64,000 nt of DNA, taken from contig NZ_CP089414.1 in the NCBI RefSeq assembly GCF_022394535.1, forward strand, positions 3,968,001 to 4,032,000, read 5' to 3'. The stretch comes from Dyella terrae. Its GTDB lineage: Bacteria > Pseudomonadota > Gammaproteobacteria > Xanthomonadales > Rhodanobacteraceae. The translations under genes and the position numbers were made by a program. Shown piece by piece: positions 44,073-53,325 of this stretch. Position 1 is the first letter of the stretch; each line of letters begins with the position of its first letter. Under the pieces are notes generated by a model. That model ran no database searches and was not told where the DNA came from. It saw only the letters and a program-made list of their open reading frames with translations.

Positions 44073-44461
44073 GTAGCGGCAAAAACCTCGGCCGCAACGC
44101 CCAATGCATTGTTGACCGCTGCACCGCCGGCATAAAACATCGTCTGCAAGATCGCCTCGATGATTTGCTCGCGCGATGCGCCGGCCACCAGCGCCGCTTC
44201 GATGTGCGCCCGTAGTTGCGGCAAGAGATAGCCTTGCGTCACGCAACACGCGATCACCACCAGTTCCCGCGTCGCCAGATCAAGTCCGGGGCGGTCCAGC
44301 ACGCCGGCGAATGCCCACTGCATGGTCATGGTCAGGAAATCAGGGCAGATGTCCTCACGCGATTCGGCCAATTGCTGGCCGCTATGTCCGCCATGCAGGC
44401 GTTCAAACAACGCCAGTCCGCGTGCGTAGGTCTCATCCCTGGAAAGAAGCTGCTGGGTCAT
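44042..44461 (-). CDS. Carboxymuconolactone decarboxylase-family protein
   Basis: 139 residues from the ATG at 44461 (AGGAG upstream). The AhpD/CMD fold is shown by FLTMTMQWAFAGVLDRPGLD, LVVIACCVTQGYLLPQLRAHIEAAL and GASREQIIEAILQTMFYAGG. No CxxC pair of the AhpD peroxidase type is present (ACCVTQ instead), so it belongs to the gamma-carboxymuconolactone decarboxylase-like group; the actual substrate is unknown. Its 3' end overlaps the convergent LysR gene. Confidence 0.87.
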   Translation of the reverse strand: MTQQLLSRDETYARGLALFERLHGGHSGQQLAESREDICPDFLTMTMQWAFAGVLDRPGLDLATRELVVIACCVTQGYLLPQLRAHIEAALVAGASREQIIEAILQTMFYAGGAAVNNALGVAAEVFAATQPSESLVEK

Positions 44462-44626
44462 GTCGAGGCTCCTGGTGAACCGCCGGGGTTTGGCGGGCAC
44501 AGGAAGTGTGGCTCGACGGACGCTCGTCAAAAACGCGGATGCAGTGAAATGACTTCACACTCTGGGTGAGGAATCAGCCACGTCGATGGCGGAATGCCTT
44601 CTCCCCGGGCAATGACGCGCAGCAAT

Positions 44627-44650
44627 AAAAAACCCGCCTTTCGGCGGGTT
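44627..44650 (-). terminator. Rho-independent terminator of the tail-anchored protein gene
   Basis: Stem AACCCGCC (44631-44638) / GGCGGGTT (44643-44650), loop TTTC. On the minus strand it is followed by a T-run (A-run at 44627-44632 on plus), 20 nt beyond the stop at 44671. Confidence 0.85.
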
Positions 44651-44670
44651 CTTTCGGTCACGAGCCTTGT

Positions 44671-44994
44671 TCAATCGTCGTCGCGGCTGCGGAAAAGATG
44701 ACGCAGCAGGAAAAACGCGCCGACGGTGCCCGCAATGATGGCCGTGGTTGCCACCGGGTGGCGGGTCACGTTGCGGCGCAGGCGGCGGTATTGGTAGTTG
44801 GCTTCATCGGCGAAATCCTCTGCGGCATGGCCGATGCGGCGAGCGTAGGTGTTGCGGCTGCGGCCGAAACGGCGGCCGGCGTCGCGGCTACGTTCCATCA
44901 ATTCGTCCGCCCGGTCGGCAGCTTCGCCGGCATAGTGACGAACGCGGTCACGGACGCCGTTGACGGTGTTTTCAAGGTCATAGTGACGGCTCAT
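44671..44994 (-). CDS. Small tail-anchored, YqjD/ElaB-like membrane protein
   Basis: 107 residues from the ATG at 44994, which has a near-perfect AAGGAGG. Residues 5-80 are amphipathic helix with many Arg/Asp/Glu (VRDRVRHYAGEAADRADELM, then RRIGHAAEDFADEANYQY). A single C-terminal membrane helix follows (HPVATTAIIAGTVGAFFLLR), ending RSRDDD. Architecture matches the DUF883 group (YqjD/ElaB/YgaM), some members of which bind ribosomes at the inner membrane in stationary phase; similarity is architectural and not certain. It has its own terminator. Confidence 0.75.
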   Translation of the reverse strand: MSRHYDLENTVNGVRDRVRHYAGEAADRADELMERSRDAGRRFGRSRNTYARRIGHAAEDFADEANYQYRRLRRNVTRHPVATTAIIAGTVGAFFLLRHLFRSRDDD

Positions 44995-45070
44995 GGCGTC
45001 CTCCTTGCAGTAAGGGTTCTCACGTTGCCAGCGGCGGTGTGAGCGGTGCGTAAATGATAGAGCGCACTGT

Positions 45071-46276
45071 TCAGCCGCGATGTCGGGAAGGGATGAAAAC
45101 ACTGTGGCCGCCTGACGCAAGCGTGCGTGCAATGGCCTGCCGCACGGGTGCCAGCGTTTGGCTGGCCTGCAACAAGGCCGCGCGAACGCGACGTGCGACA
45201 GGGCGATCATCGGTGTACACCGTGACGATGGTCATGGTCGCGGCGTACAGCGGCCACGTGGCGCGCCTATGCATGCGCTGATAGCGCAGAAGCAGATCCG
45301 GCGAGGCGATATCCCTTCCGCCCTTCACGGCCTGTTGGATCAATGAAGCCAGCGTCTCGACACTCCGCAGGCCGAGATTGAAGCCATGTGCCGTGACCGG
45401 ATGCATGCCCACCGCGGCATCTCCGATCAGAGCGAAGCGTTGGGCCGCGAAGCGTCGGGAATACACGCCGACCAAAGGATACGCATGGCGTGTCGAGGTG
45501 AGCCGCATCGCGCCGAAACGATGGTTGAAACGTCGGCCCATTTCGGCGTTGAAACTGTTGTCGTCCATGTCCATGAGTCGCCGCATGTTCTCGGGCGGTA
45601 GCGTGACCACGGTGGATGCCTCGCCGTTGCGCAGGGGCAGTAAGGCCAAGGTTTGTGCATGACCGAACCATTCCAGCGCTTCGTCGCCATGAGGTTTCTC
45701 CAGCGCCATGCGGCAAACCAGCATCGTTCTGCCAAAGTCGTGCATGTCGGCGGCAATACCTGCGTCGCGCCGCAGCCGTGAGAAGCGGCTGTCGGCGGCG
45801 ATCACCAGCTTCGCATTCACCTCGTTGCCGTTCGACAGGTGCAGCCGCGCTATAGAGTCGTTCAGCACGACGCTTTCGACCGACGTGCCGCATGCCAGGG
45901 TGATGTGTGGCTCGTGTTCCACGCTGGCATACGCGGCGCGGCGTATACGGTCGTTGGGGACGAGAAAGCCCAGCTCCGTATCATCCCGGCGGTGTGGCGT
46001 GACGTGGAGGCCGTGCTCCACATCGCCATTGAGCACGCGCGCGCTGCGTAGTGGAGAGATATCGGCAGGGCCGAGCCGCTGCCAGATACCGAGGTCGCGC
46101 AGGATGCGGACGGATCGCGGTGTCAGTGCGATCTCGCGCCCGTCGTACGGCGGCTCCTGCAACACATCCTGCGACTGCTGTTCGATGACCAGGAGGCTAA
46201 GGCCCGTATCAGCGAGCGACCGGGCCAGGCAAAGTCCGGCGGGGCCGGCGCCGACGATCGCGATATCCACATTCAT
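45071..46276 (-). CDS. ubiM: FAD-dependent ubiquinone-pathway hydroxylase, UbiM type
   Basis: A 401-residue class A flavoprotein monooxygenase. FAD binding: GAGPAG (9-14) and IGDAAVGMHPVTAHGFNLGL near residue 300. The N-terminal QEPPYDGREIALTPRSVRI and the GDAAVG variant of the usual GDAAH fit the UbiM branch of the UbiH/F/I family. UbiM members hydroxylate one or more ring positions in ubiquinone synthesis using O2. It is monocistronic in appearance. Assignment to UbiM rather than another UbiH-family member rests on these motifs, recalled rather than searched. Confidence 0.78.
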   Translation of the reverse strand: MNVDIAIVGAGPAGLCLARSLADTGLSLLVIEQQSQDVLQEPPYDGREIALTPRSVRILRDLGIWQRLGPADISPLRSARVLNGDVEHGLHVTPHRRDDTELGFLVPNDRIRRAAYASVEHEPHITLACGTSVESVVLNDSIARLHLSNGNEVNAKLVIAADSRFSRLRRDAGIAADMHDFGRTMLVCRMALEKPHGDEALEWFGHAQTLALLPLRNGEASTVVTLPPENMRRLMDMDDNSFNAEMGRRFNHRFGAMRLTSTRHAYPLVGVYSRRFAAQRFALIGDAAVGMHPVTAHGFNLGLRSVETLASLIQQAVKGGRDIASPDLLLRYQRMHRRATWPLYAATMTIVTVYTDDRPVARRVRAALLQASQTLAPVRQAIARTLASGGHSVFIPSRHRG

Positions 46277-46341
46277 GGCATAGGTTGCGATGGGGAGTTA
46301 TCCCATCCTAGCGCCCGCCGTTTCGGCAGCCTTGATGCGTA

Positions 46342-46539
46342 TCAAGGCGCGCTAGGCGATACCTCGTTCGTCGTGGTGAGTGCTTTGAACTCGCGGCGCA
46401 CGACATCGCTGCACAGCCGCCACGCGATCCAGCCAAAGATGGCCGCGAGCGCCACAGGCCGGAATATCGCTTCCACCCGCTGGAGCGCCATCACTTGCTC
46501 CATCCATGCGCGGAAGAAGGGCGGTACATTGGCTGACAT
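46342..46539 (-). CDS. Possible small single-TM membrane protein
   Basis: 65 residues from the ATG at 46539. It has an amphipathic N-terminus (FFRAWMEQVMALQRVEAIF) and one convincing membrane helix (FRPVALAAIFGWIAWRLC), then a polar tail. The start codon has only a weak upstream GGG. It lies between ubiM and the MFS gene on the same strand, 41 nt downstream of the MFS stop. No family recognised; it could also be a chance frame. Confidence 0.4.
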   Translation of the reverse strand: MSANVPPFFRAWMEQVMALQRVEAIFRPVALAAIFGWIAWRLCSDVVRREFKALTTTNEVSPSAP

Positions 46540-46580
46540 GTGCGCCCTGCATGACCTGTTGCGATGCCAGTTGCCTGACC

Positions 46581-47853
46581 TTAGATCGTGTCGTTGGCGC
46601 CCGTCGGTTCGATCGTCTGTAGTTCCGTTCGCAGGCTTTGCCGTTTGCGCAGGGTGGGGAACATAGCCATCCAGAGCCCCACCACCACCAGTGTGCCGAT
46701 GCCGCCGATGAGGGTGGCGTTGACCGCTCCCGCCCATGCCGCAAGCAGCCCGGATTCGAATTCACCCAACTGATTCGACGTGTTGATGAAGATGGCATTG
46801 ACTGCGCTGACGCGCCCGCGCATGTCGTCAGGGGTGTCCAACTGCACGAGCGCGCCGCGGATCACCATGCTCACCATGTCGAACGCGCCCAGTGCGAACA
46901 ATGCCGCAAGCGAAAGCCACAACACCTTGGACACAGCGAACACCAGCGTAGCCAGTCCGAAGCCAGCGACGGACGCGAACATGATCGGGCCGACGCGGCG
47001 TTCCATGCTGTGGCGGGCCAGCCACAGCGACATCAGCAGCGCGCCCACGGCAGGCGCGGCGCGCAATAGTCCCAGGCCCCAGGGGCCGGTGTGCAGGACA
47101 TCCTTGGCGAAGATGGGCAGTAGTGCCGTCGCGCCACCCAGCAACACGGCGAACAGGTCGAGTGAGATCACGCCGAGCACGTCGGGGCGGCGGCGAATGA
47201 AATGCACGCCGGCGAACAGTGTCGTCAGTGTGGCTGGCTCGCGCTTAGGCTGCGCCTGCTCGTAGCGCAGGTGCCCCATCAGCAGCACGGCGATCAGATA
47301 CAGCACCGTGCACACGGTATAGACCGTGCCTGGGCCGGCGACATAAAGCAGGCCGCCCACGGCCGGGCCCATGATCATCGCAGCCTGGCCCGCTGAGGCG
47401 TTGGCGGCCATGGCACGCGGCAGGATGGCCGATGGAACCAACGCTGGCAGCATCGATTGCATGGCCGGGAATTCGAACGCCTTGGCCACGCCGATAACGA
47501 ATATCAGCGCGAGGATCATCGTCTCCTGCGCCAGATGCATCAGGGTGATGGCCGCGAGCACCGCAATAGCCAGCATGTCCACGATCTGCCCGAACATCAC
47601 GATGCGGCGCCGCTCGAACTGATCGGCCACGTGTCCGGCGGGCAAGGCCAGCATCACGGAAGGAAAGAACTGCACGAGGCCAATCAAGCCTGAGATCCAG
47701 TGCGCGTCCGGTGACGGCATAGATCTGCCAGCCCACGGCGACCGACAGCATCTGAAAGCCGAAGCTCGAACAGATGCGAGCAAACCAGAATTGCACGAAT
47801 GCGGGGTGTGAACGCAGCGAGTCCGCGGAAGCTTGCGCGGGGGATGGCGTCAT
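46581..47853 (-). pseudogene. MFS exporter (EntS-like), one-base frameshift
   Basis: The N-terminus (47853 leftward; FARICSSFGFQMLSVAVGWQIYAVTGRALDL) and the main frame (GLIGLVQFFPSVMLALPAGHVADQFERRR onward) are in different frames. Dropping one base at about 47691 (T on plus, A on the coding strand) joins them as ALDLGLIGLVQFF, and 1273 nt becomes 424 codons. The repaired protein would be a 423-residue, roughly 12-helix major facilitator transporter of the enterobactin-exporter-like group. AAGGA precedes the ATG. Whether this is a real mutation or a consensus error cannot be told here; the rest of the frame is undamaged, which favours a recent event or an error. Confidence 0.85.
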
Positions 47854-48032
47854 GAGGCGATCCTTGCGGGGATGCGACCATTATCGGCAGGTGACGCCTC
47901 CAGGCAAAGCACCTCTGCTTCATAAGGATGTGAACGCGCCTTGCCGTTTGCCCTCCTACGGTGGAGACGACCTCCAAACGTGCACACGAATGCGGCCGGT
48001 ATCCGCCGCATCGAGCATCGGGATTCCACCAT

Positions 48033-48060
48033 GGGCAGCGAGACCTGAGCCCCGCTGCCC
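48033..48060 (-). terminator. Hairpin downstream of the acyltransferase gene
   Basis: Stem GGGCAGCG (48033-48040) / CGCTGCCC (48053-48060) with a 12-nt loop, 7 nt past the acyltransferase stop on the minus strand. There is no T-run, so terminator function is uncertain. Confidence 0.4.
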
Positions 48061-48067
48061 AGAGAGC

Positions 48068-49291
48068 TCATGCACGCTGCGTCTGTTCGGTGAAGGAGAG
48101 GGAAGGCGACGCTGCACGTGGCACGGCGTCGAGCCCGAAGAGCGGACGCAGCCAGCGCGTGCGGCGAATCACGTATTCATGCAGCACCGCGCAGCCGCCG
48201 ACCGTACCCAGCAACGTCAGCGTCGGTTCCAGCACCGGACCCAGCTTCAGCGGGATCAGCCAGTAGGCGACGGCCAGCAACACGCTTTGATGCAGGATGT
48301 ACCAGGGAAACACTGCTTCGCGCGCATAGGGCAACCAGCGGAACGGACGGTTGAGGTATTGGTGACCCCAGCCCAGCACGGCGGCAATGGCGCTCCACAT
48401 ATAGACGAAGTGTAGTGCGTGCTCGCACAGGTGAAACGCGGCGTGCGTGGAGGCGGACCAACTGCTCATGCCGAGCAGATCACCCAGGCGATCCAGCACC
48501 ACAAAAGTGGTGAAGCAGAACAGCGCTATGCCCAGCGAGCGGTGGCGCAAGCGCGCCAGCTCCTGCCATAGGCCCTGATGCGTGCCGATGGCGTAACCGT
48601 AGAGAAACATCGTGGCGTAGCCGGCATGGGCGTACCAGTCGTGGAACAGGGCGTGGTTCTGGGGAAAGCGGGCCGCCAACAGCAGGTTGTAGGCAAACAG
48701 CGGCAAGGCGGGCAGCACCAGCAGCGGCCAGCCGCGCAGGTGGTGGATGGCCGCAATGACGCGCTGCCCCGTCGACGACTCCAGCGCCGGTAGCAGCACG
48801 ATCAACAGCAAGGTGTAGATCCACACGTACGGCAGGTACCACAAGTGGTTCCAGGTGACGCCGAACTGCCACCCATCGAAGGCCCCGGCCGGCCAGGGGC
48901 CGCCCGTGTAATAGCGCAGCAGAAAGTGGCCAAAGCCCGGCTCCACCAGCCCGTCCGTCACACCCTGGACATAGGGTTGGATGGGAATGACCACGGCCAT
49001 GCCAAACAGCAGCGGCACCAGCAGGCGCACCGTGCGCTTCCATGCCAGTGCCGGCAGAGTCAGCCGCCCGCGAAGGAAGTGCACCGCCATGCCGGAGATC
49101 AGGAACAGCAGATCCATGCGCCAGAAGCTGGAAGCCAGCATGGGGTACTCCAGCCAGTCGCCGATGTAAGAGCTCTTGAGATGGAACTTCCAGTCGTCCG
49201 CCGGGCCGACGTAGAGCATGCCCAGGTGGTAGAGGATCAGCAGGCCGAAGGCCAGCACGCGCAGGGCGTCGATGTCGTGGCGGCGGTTCAT
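48068..49291 (-). CDS. Acyltransferase-3 family membrane protein (OpgC/MdoC-like)
   Basis: 407 residues from the ATG at 49291 (GGAG upstream; the longer frame is not coding). The acyltransferase-3 fold has about ten membrane helices; the N-terminal signature RRHDIDALRVLAFGLLILYHL contains the conserved Arg and the catalytic-type His of the first helix. FWRMDLLFLISGMAVHFLRGR also fits. Members O-acylate or succinylate glucans, lipid or polysaccharide precursors. It diverges from the LytTR regulator across 154 bp, and the pair is a plausible regulator-target unit. Confidence 0.87.
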   Translation of the reverse strand: MNRRHDIDALRVLAFGLLILYHLGMLYVGPADDWKFHLKSSYIGDWLEYPMLASSFWRMDLLFLISGMAVHFLRGRLTLPALAWKRTVRLLVPLLFGMAVVIPIQPYVQGVTDGLVEPGFGHFLLRYYTGGPWPAGAFDGWQFGVTWNHLWYLPYVWIYTLLLIVLLPALESSTGQRVIAAIHHLRGWPLLVLPALPLFAYNLLLAARFPQNHALFHDWYAHAGYATMFLYGYAIGTHQGLWQELARLRHRSLGIALFCFTTFVVLDRLGDLLGMSSWSASTHAAFHLCEHALHFVYMWSAIAAVLGWGHQYLNRPFRWLPYAREAVFPWYILHQSVLLAVAYWLIPLKLGPVLEPTLTLLGTVGGCAVLHEYVIRRTRWLRPLFGLDAVPRAASPSLSFTEQTQRA

Positions 49292-49445
49292 GAGCGGAAC
49301 TCCGTGGGAAAGTGCCGCGCATGCTCCGCCGTAGCCACCCCCGTGTCGCCCGCTAAGTGATTGATTGACCACAAACAGGGATGAGTGGCGAGCAGCGAGG
49401 GACGAAAAGGGCGGGTTCGGTCGCCGCTGCACGTAGAATCCGGGC

Positions 49446-50339
49446 ATGACCACCAAGCCGGCCTTCGACTACGCCCGTTTTCTACGCTGGCGCCGACCTT
49501 TCGAGATCGGCTTCTGGGTCGTCTCGATGACGATCAACACCGTATTCAATGGTGTGGTGGCGTGGTTCGACGACACGTATCGCACCCACCGGGCTGACAG
49601 CATCGAGCCGTGGATATGGGAGGCGACCAGCAGCCTGGTGATCCTGGCGCTGGTGCCCTTCGTGGTGATGGCCAGCCGCCGTTGGACGCTGCGCTTCGAC
49701 AACTGGCGGCAGAACCTGAAGATCCACCTCGCGCTCAGCGTGCCGTTCTGCCTTGCGCACGTAGGCCTGATGGTCTTGCTGCGCACGATCGCCTACCGGG
49801 CCATCCTGGGTTGGCACTACAACTTCGGCAGCGACTGGCCACAGCAACTGGGGTACGAGTACCTGAAGGACGTTCGTACCTACTTCCTGTTCCTGGCCAT
49901 CATCGGCGGCTATCGCCTGCTCATCCTGCGCCTGCAAGGCGAGGCCAGCTTGCTGGCGGAGCCGGACGAAGGGCCACCGGTGGAACCGGTCGACCGGCCG
50001 GAGCGTTTCCTCGTACGCAAGCTGGGCAAGGAATTCCTCGTCGCCGCGCGCGAGATCGAATGGCTGCAGGCTTCAGGCAACTACGTGAACATGCACGTTC
50101 GCGGCCGTGACTACCCGCTACGCGCCACCATGGCCGGCATCGAAGAACGCCTCGACCCTTCGCGTTTCGTGCGCGTGCACCGCAGTTATCTGGTGAACCT
50201 CGACTACCTCACCGAGATCGAACCGCTGGATACCGGCGATGCCCGGTTGACCATGCGCGATGGCGCTACGCTGCCGTGCAGCCGCCGCTTCCGCGTGCAA
50301 CTGCGCGAACGCTTCGGCGACACGCCCGTCAGCGCGTGA
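49446..50339 (+). CDS. Membrane-bound LytTR transcriptional regulator
   Basis: 297 residues. Four predicted membrane helices fill residues 18-160 (IGFWVVSMTINTVFNGVVAW, VILALVPFVVMA, LALSVPFCLAHVGLMVLL, TYFLFLAIIGGYRLLIL). A linker and a C-terminal LytTR DNA-binding domain follow (about 188-290: FLVRKLGKEFLVAAREIEWL, GNYVNMHV, FVRVHRSYLVNL). There is no receiver domain or phospho-acceptor, so sensing would be direct through the membrane part. It diverges from the acyltransferase gene. Similar one-component LytTR proteins are common in Xanthomonadales. Confidence 0.9.
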   Translation: MTTKPAFDYARFLRWRRPFEIGFWVVSMTINTVFNGVVAWFDDTYRTHRADSIEPWIWEATSSLVILALVPFVVMASRRWTLRFDNWRQNLKIHLALSVPFCLAHVGLMVLLRTIAYRAILGWHYNFGSDWPQQLGYEYLKDVRTYFLFLAIIGGYRLLILRLQGEASLLAEPDEGPPVEPVDRPERFLVRKLGKEFLVAAREIEWLQASGNYVNMHVRGRDYPLRATMAGIEERLDPSRFVRVHRSYLVNLDYLTEIEPLDTGDARLTMRDGATLPCSRRFRVQLRERFGDTPVSA

Positions 50340-50424
50340 GCTTCTAGCGATAGGAGACATGAAGGTTGCGTCTCCATTGGCCCTCGTTCCACTCTTAGTG
50401 CCTACCCGCCACAGGAACCCGTCC

Positions 50425-51156
50425 ATGAAACAGCGCCTACATCTCGCCGCCAGCACGCTCGGCGCCTTGCTCGTGCTTGCGGGCTGTTCCCAATCCGGCG
50501 ATCAGGCACAGGCGCCGCAGCAAGCGCCGGCGCCGGCTGACGATTCAGCCGACAAGCTCAACACCTATCACCAGCTCCAGCGCATCGGCAACGACGAGAT
50601 GGCGGTGACGATGGGCAAGGAAATCCTCAGTCGCTACCCCAACAGCGATGCTGCCAAGGAAGTGCAGCAGAGCCTGCCGGCGATCGAGCAGCGTTATAAG
50701 GAAAACAGCGAAAAGAATCGCTTGGCCGGCCTGTGGCTGTACCAGGTTTCGCCGATGGAAGGCGGTACGCAATCTACCGCGACTATTTACACCAGCCAGC
50801 CTTCGGGTGAGGAGCGCGTGCGCCTGGTGCTGCGCCGTCATACCGAGTGGGGGCAGAACGCCTTTCTGTTCAATGGCGGCCCACACGGTTTTGTGTGCAA
50901 GGGCGTGTGCTCGATCAAGGCCACTTTCGACGGCAAGCCGGGTACGATCGCCGCGTTCGCACCGACCACTGGCGAACCTGCGCTTCTGTTCAAGGACGAC
51001 AAGGGCTTTATCGCCCAGTTGGAGAAGGCCAAGAAGATCACCATGGACGTGACGCTTCAGGACGGTGAGAAGAAGCAAACGCTGGTGTTCGAAACGGGCG
51101 GCTTCGATCCGACCAAGTGGCAGGTCGTCGCCAAGTCGCCCGCCAAAAAGAAATAA
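50425..51156 (+). CDS. Lipoprotein of unknown function
   Basis: 243 residues from the ATG at 50425 (AGGA upstream). Signal peptide with lipobox LAGC, a Gln/Ala/Pro-rich linker (SQSGDQAQAPQQAPAPA), then a helical stretch (YHQLQRIGNDEMAVTMGKEIL) and a beta-rich domain of about 130 residues (LAGLWLYQVSPMEGGTQS, RLVLRRHTEWGQNAFLF). One disulfide is possible (FVCKGVCSIK). No family recognised. It is followed on the same strand by another small secreted lipoprotein. Confidence 0.8.
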   Translation: MKQRLHLAASTLGALLVLAGCSQSGDQAQAPQQAPAPADDSADKLNTYHQLQRIGNDEMAVTMGKEILSRYPNSDAAKEVQQSLPAIEQRYKENSEKNRLAGLWLYQVSPMEGGTQSTATIYTSQPSGEERVRLVLRRHTEWGQNAFLFNGGPHGFVCKGVCSIKATFDGKPGTIAAFAPTTGEPALLFKDDKGFIAQLEKAKKITMDVTLQDGEKKQTLVFETGGFDPTKWQVVAKSPAKKK

Positions 51157-51214
51157 CGTGCACCCGCACGGAGCTCATGCGTTTGTACGTCCAGCACTTA
51201 CGGAGATGATATTC

Positions 51215-51661
51215 ATGGCAGCCAAACATCTTCTTGCCGCCGTCGCTGTAGTTGCCGCCCTCGGCGGTTGCACACGCGTGGGCAAGGATTACACCTCCCG
51301 CATGGAAGCACGCCAACAGGCGTACGTTGCCGCGGCCGGTGATCCGGTCAACAGCTTTCACTACTTCAGCCTGTGGTCGTGGGAGCCGCTCAGTGATGAG
51401 CAGTTGGCCATCTATACGCGTTCCAACGAGGCGTGGCTGATCGATCTCGACGGCCGCTGTCGCAACCTGGAATTCACCAACCACATCGCCTTGACGTCCA
51501 GCGCCAGCGAGGTATCGGTGAAGTTTGACCGCGTGCTGACGGGTCCGCCGGATCCGCCGTGCTTCATCAAGCAGATTCGGCCGGTGGATTTGAAGAAGCT
51601 TGATTCGCCGCAGCAGGGTAAGCCGCGTGAGGTGGAGGAGACGGCTCGGCCGGCGAAGTGA
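51215..51661 (+). CDS. DUF6491-type secreted protein/lipoprotein
   Basis: 148 residues from the ATG at 51215 (GGAG upstream), with signal peptide and lipobox LGGC. The mature part matches the DUF6491 pattern seen in Xanthomonadales: AAGDPVNSFHYFSLWSWEPL, WLIDLDGRCRNLEF, VSVKFDRVL, CFIKQIRPVDLKKL, including the two conserved cysteines. Function unknown. It probably shares a transcript with the preceding lipoprotein gene (58-nt gap). Confidence 0.8.
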   Translation: MAAKHLLAAVAVVAALGGCTRVGKDYTSRMEARQQAYVAAAGDPVNSFHYFSLWSWEPLSDEQLAIYTRSNEAWLIDLDGRCRNLEFTNHIALTSSASEVSVKFDRVLTGPPDPPCFIKQIRPVDLKKLDSPQQGKPREVEETARPAK

Positions 51662-51702
51662 GGGGGGCAATCTCGCCTCACCGCTTCATTTAAGAACCGC
51701 CA

Positions 51703-51925
51703 CCCCTGCGCAGGCAGGGGTCCAGTGACTTTGCGCTTGGTTGTCGCGTCGTCGGCAGACGATCGAAACGCCCGCTGCGTAAGCGGCCAGGTCGCGCTAA
51801 CGCACGAGGCGACGACCATACTCACGGCTACTGGATCCCTGCCTGCGCAGGGATGACGGCATAGACGAGACGGTGAGTCGAGATTGACCCCTCACCCCAA
51901 CCCTCTCCCGAAGGGAAGAGGAAGA
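51703..51925. repeat. Short interspersed repeat copy D with inverted termini
   Basis: It begins CCCCTGCGCAGGCAGGGGTCCAGTGAC and ends CTGGATCCCTGCCTGCGCAGGGATGACGG, imperfect inverted termini enclosing about 100 bp. The core GAAACGCCCGCTGCGTA is shared with copy B (5621-5637). The separate short repeat CCCCTCACCCCAACCCTCTCC follows at about 51889-51909. It is the most compact, MITE-like version of the family in the window. Confidence 0.75.
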
Positions 51926-51936
51926 CGCCAGTCCGA

Positions 51937-52758
51937 TCAGTTGAGAAACAACTTCTCCGCCAACTTCGCCAACGGCTTCTCCATCGCATTCTGCAACCGC
52001 GGCGGCAACTCCAGCGGCTTCAGCAGCATCTTCACCGTCATCTCCGCCGGAATATTCCGCCGCAACAAATCCTGCGCACGCCCCGTGATGCGCTTGAACT
52101 CCGCTTCGTTCTCCTTCAAGTGCGGATAGCACTGGTTGAACACATGGCGCAGGGCAATGTCGCTGTCTTCGCTGCGGATCTCGTTCACGCGGCGCAGGAT
52201 GGTGCGGAACACTTTGTAGCGGCTGAAGCCTTCGCGTTCACGGTACAGGCGGAAGTGATGGTAGAAGTTTTTGTAGTGGCGGACTTCGTCGCTCTTGATG
52301 TGGCCGGTGAGCTGCTTGAGCACAGGTTCGTCAGTGATGTCGTTGAGCGCGCGATACAGGCTGGCGGTGCCGGTTTCCACCACGCAGCGGGCTGCCAGTT
52401 CCAGTCCGCGGCTGGGTTCCAGTTGTTCGGCGGTGCACACAGCGCCGTACTCGGCCCAGAACGAAGCGAAGCCTTTGTCCCAGTCGAACTCGGGCCACAC
52501 GGCCTTCACGTAGGCGGCGAGGGCATGGCCGTGCTGCAGTTCCTCGTGCTCCCAATGCTGGCTGAGCCATGTCTGCAGGGTTTCATCGCCAGCGAAATGG
52601 TCGACGAGGTTGTGCGTATATAAGTCCGAACCACTTTCGACGAACGAGGCGCTGCAGAGCAGGAAGAACAGGTCTTCATTCTGGCGCACGCGGGGGATGT
52701 CGATCTGACTGAAATCCAGGCTATCCAGAGTCCAGGGCAACGATTGGGTGTAGCTCAC
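51937..52758 (-). CDS. Ferritin-like diiron protein
   Basis: 273 residues from the GTG at 52758 (AGGA upstream; an in-frame ATG at 52806 has no ribosome-binding site). The all-helical core carries the expected diiron ligand set: E41, E73-x-x-H76 (EELQH), E128 and E158-x-x-H161 (DEVRH). The family resembles fatty-acid desaturase/ferritin-like proteins of unknown substrate found in Xanthomonadales. It is cytoplasmic, possibly a membrane-lipid or small-molecule oxygenase; function not established. Confidence 0.82.
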   Translation of the reverse strand: MSYTQSLPWTLDSLDFSQIDIPRVRQNEDLFFLLCSASFVESGSDLYTHNLVDHFAGDETLQTWLSQHWEHEELQHGHALAAYVKAVWPEFDWDKGFASFWAEYGAVCTAEQLEPSRGLELAARCVVETGTASLYRALNDITDEPVLKQLTGHIKSDEVRHYKNFYHHFRLYREREGFSRYKVFRTILRRVNEIRSEDSDIALRHVFNQCYPHLKENEAEFKRITGRAQDLLRRNIPAEMTVKMLLKPLELPPRLQNAMEKPLAKLAEKLFLN

Positions 52759-52908
52759 GCGGTCTTTCCTGTGCGGGGGCCATAGGACTGATGTGGCGCA
52801 CGACACGGCGCCAGCCCGGCATGACGATCATGTGACAGCATACGACGAGAGACGGCGACAGGGGATTAACGGGCGCCGACCCGGGGCCGCGTAGGGTATT
52901 CCGTCAGG

Positions 52909-53325
52909 TCAGCGGATCACCGTGACGGGCACATGGGCGTGCTCCAGCACGTCGCCGGAGACCGACCCGAGCAGCCAGCGGGCAAGGGCGCCACGCTCGG
53001 TGTGGCCGATCACGACATGATCCACGTGGTGTTGGCGCACCTGCTCGAGCAGCACGTCTCCCGGGCTGCCCCGCACGACCTCGGCGTCGATCAGCGATGC
53101 GGCACCGGGTACAAGTTGCTTCACGTCCTCAAGCAATCGCGAGCAACGCTGGCCGCCTTGGTCGGTCATCATCAGCGCACAGGTATCTGCGCTCCCCTCG
53201 GTCACCTGCAACACGGACACGACGCGGACGCGACCGCCGGTGGCCTGCGCCAATTCCACGGCAAAACGAACCGCGCGTTGCGAGGTGGGGGAACCGTCAT
53301 AACCGACCAGCGAGTACTTGAGCAT
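52909..53325 (-). CDS. Universal stress protein, UspA family
   Basis: A 138-residue single Usp domain. ATP-binding type: LVGYDGSPTSQRAV at the N-terminus and the G-2X-G-9X-G(S) signature in GHTERGALARWLLGSVS, followed by the VLEHAHVPVTVIR C-terminal strand. Stand-alone gene. Confidence 0.93.
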   Translation of the reverse strand: MLKYSLVGYDGSPTSQRAVRFAVELAQATGGRVRVVSVLQVTEGSADTCALMMTDQGGQRCSRLLEDVKQLVPGAASLIDAEVVRGSPGDVLLEQVRQHHVDHVVIGHTERGALARWLLGSVSGDVLEHAHVPVTVIR

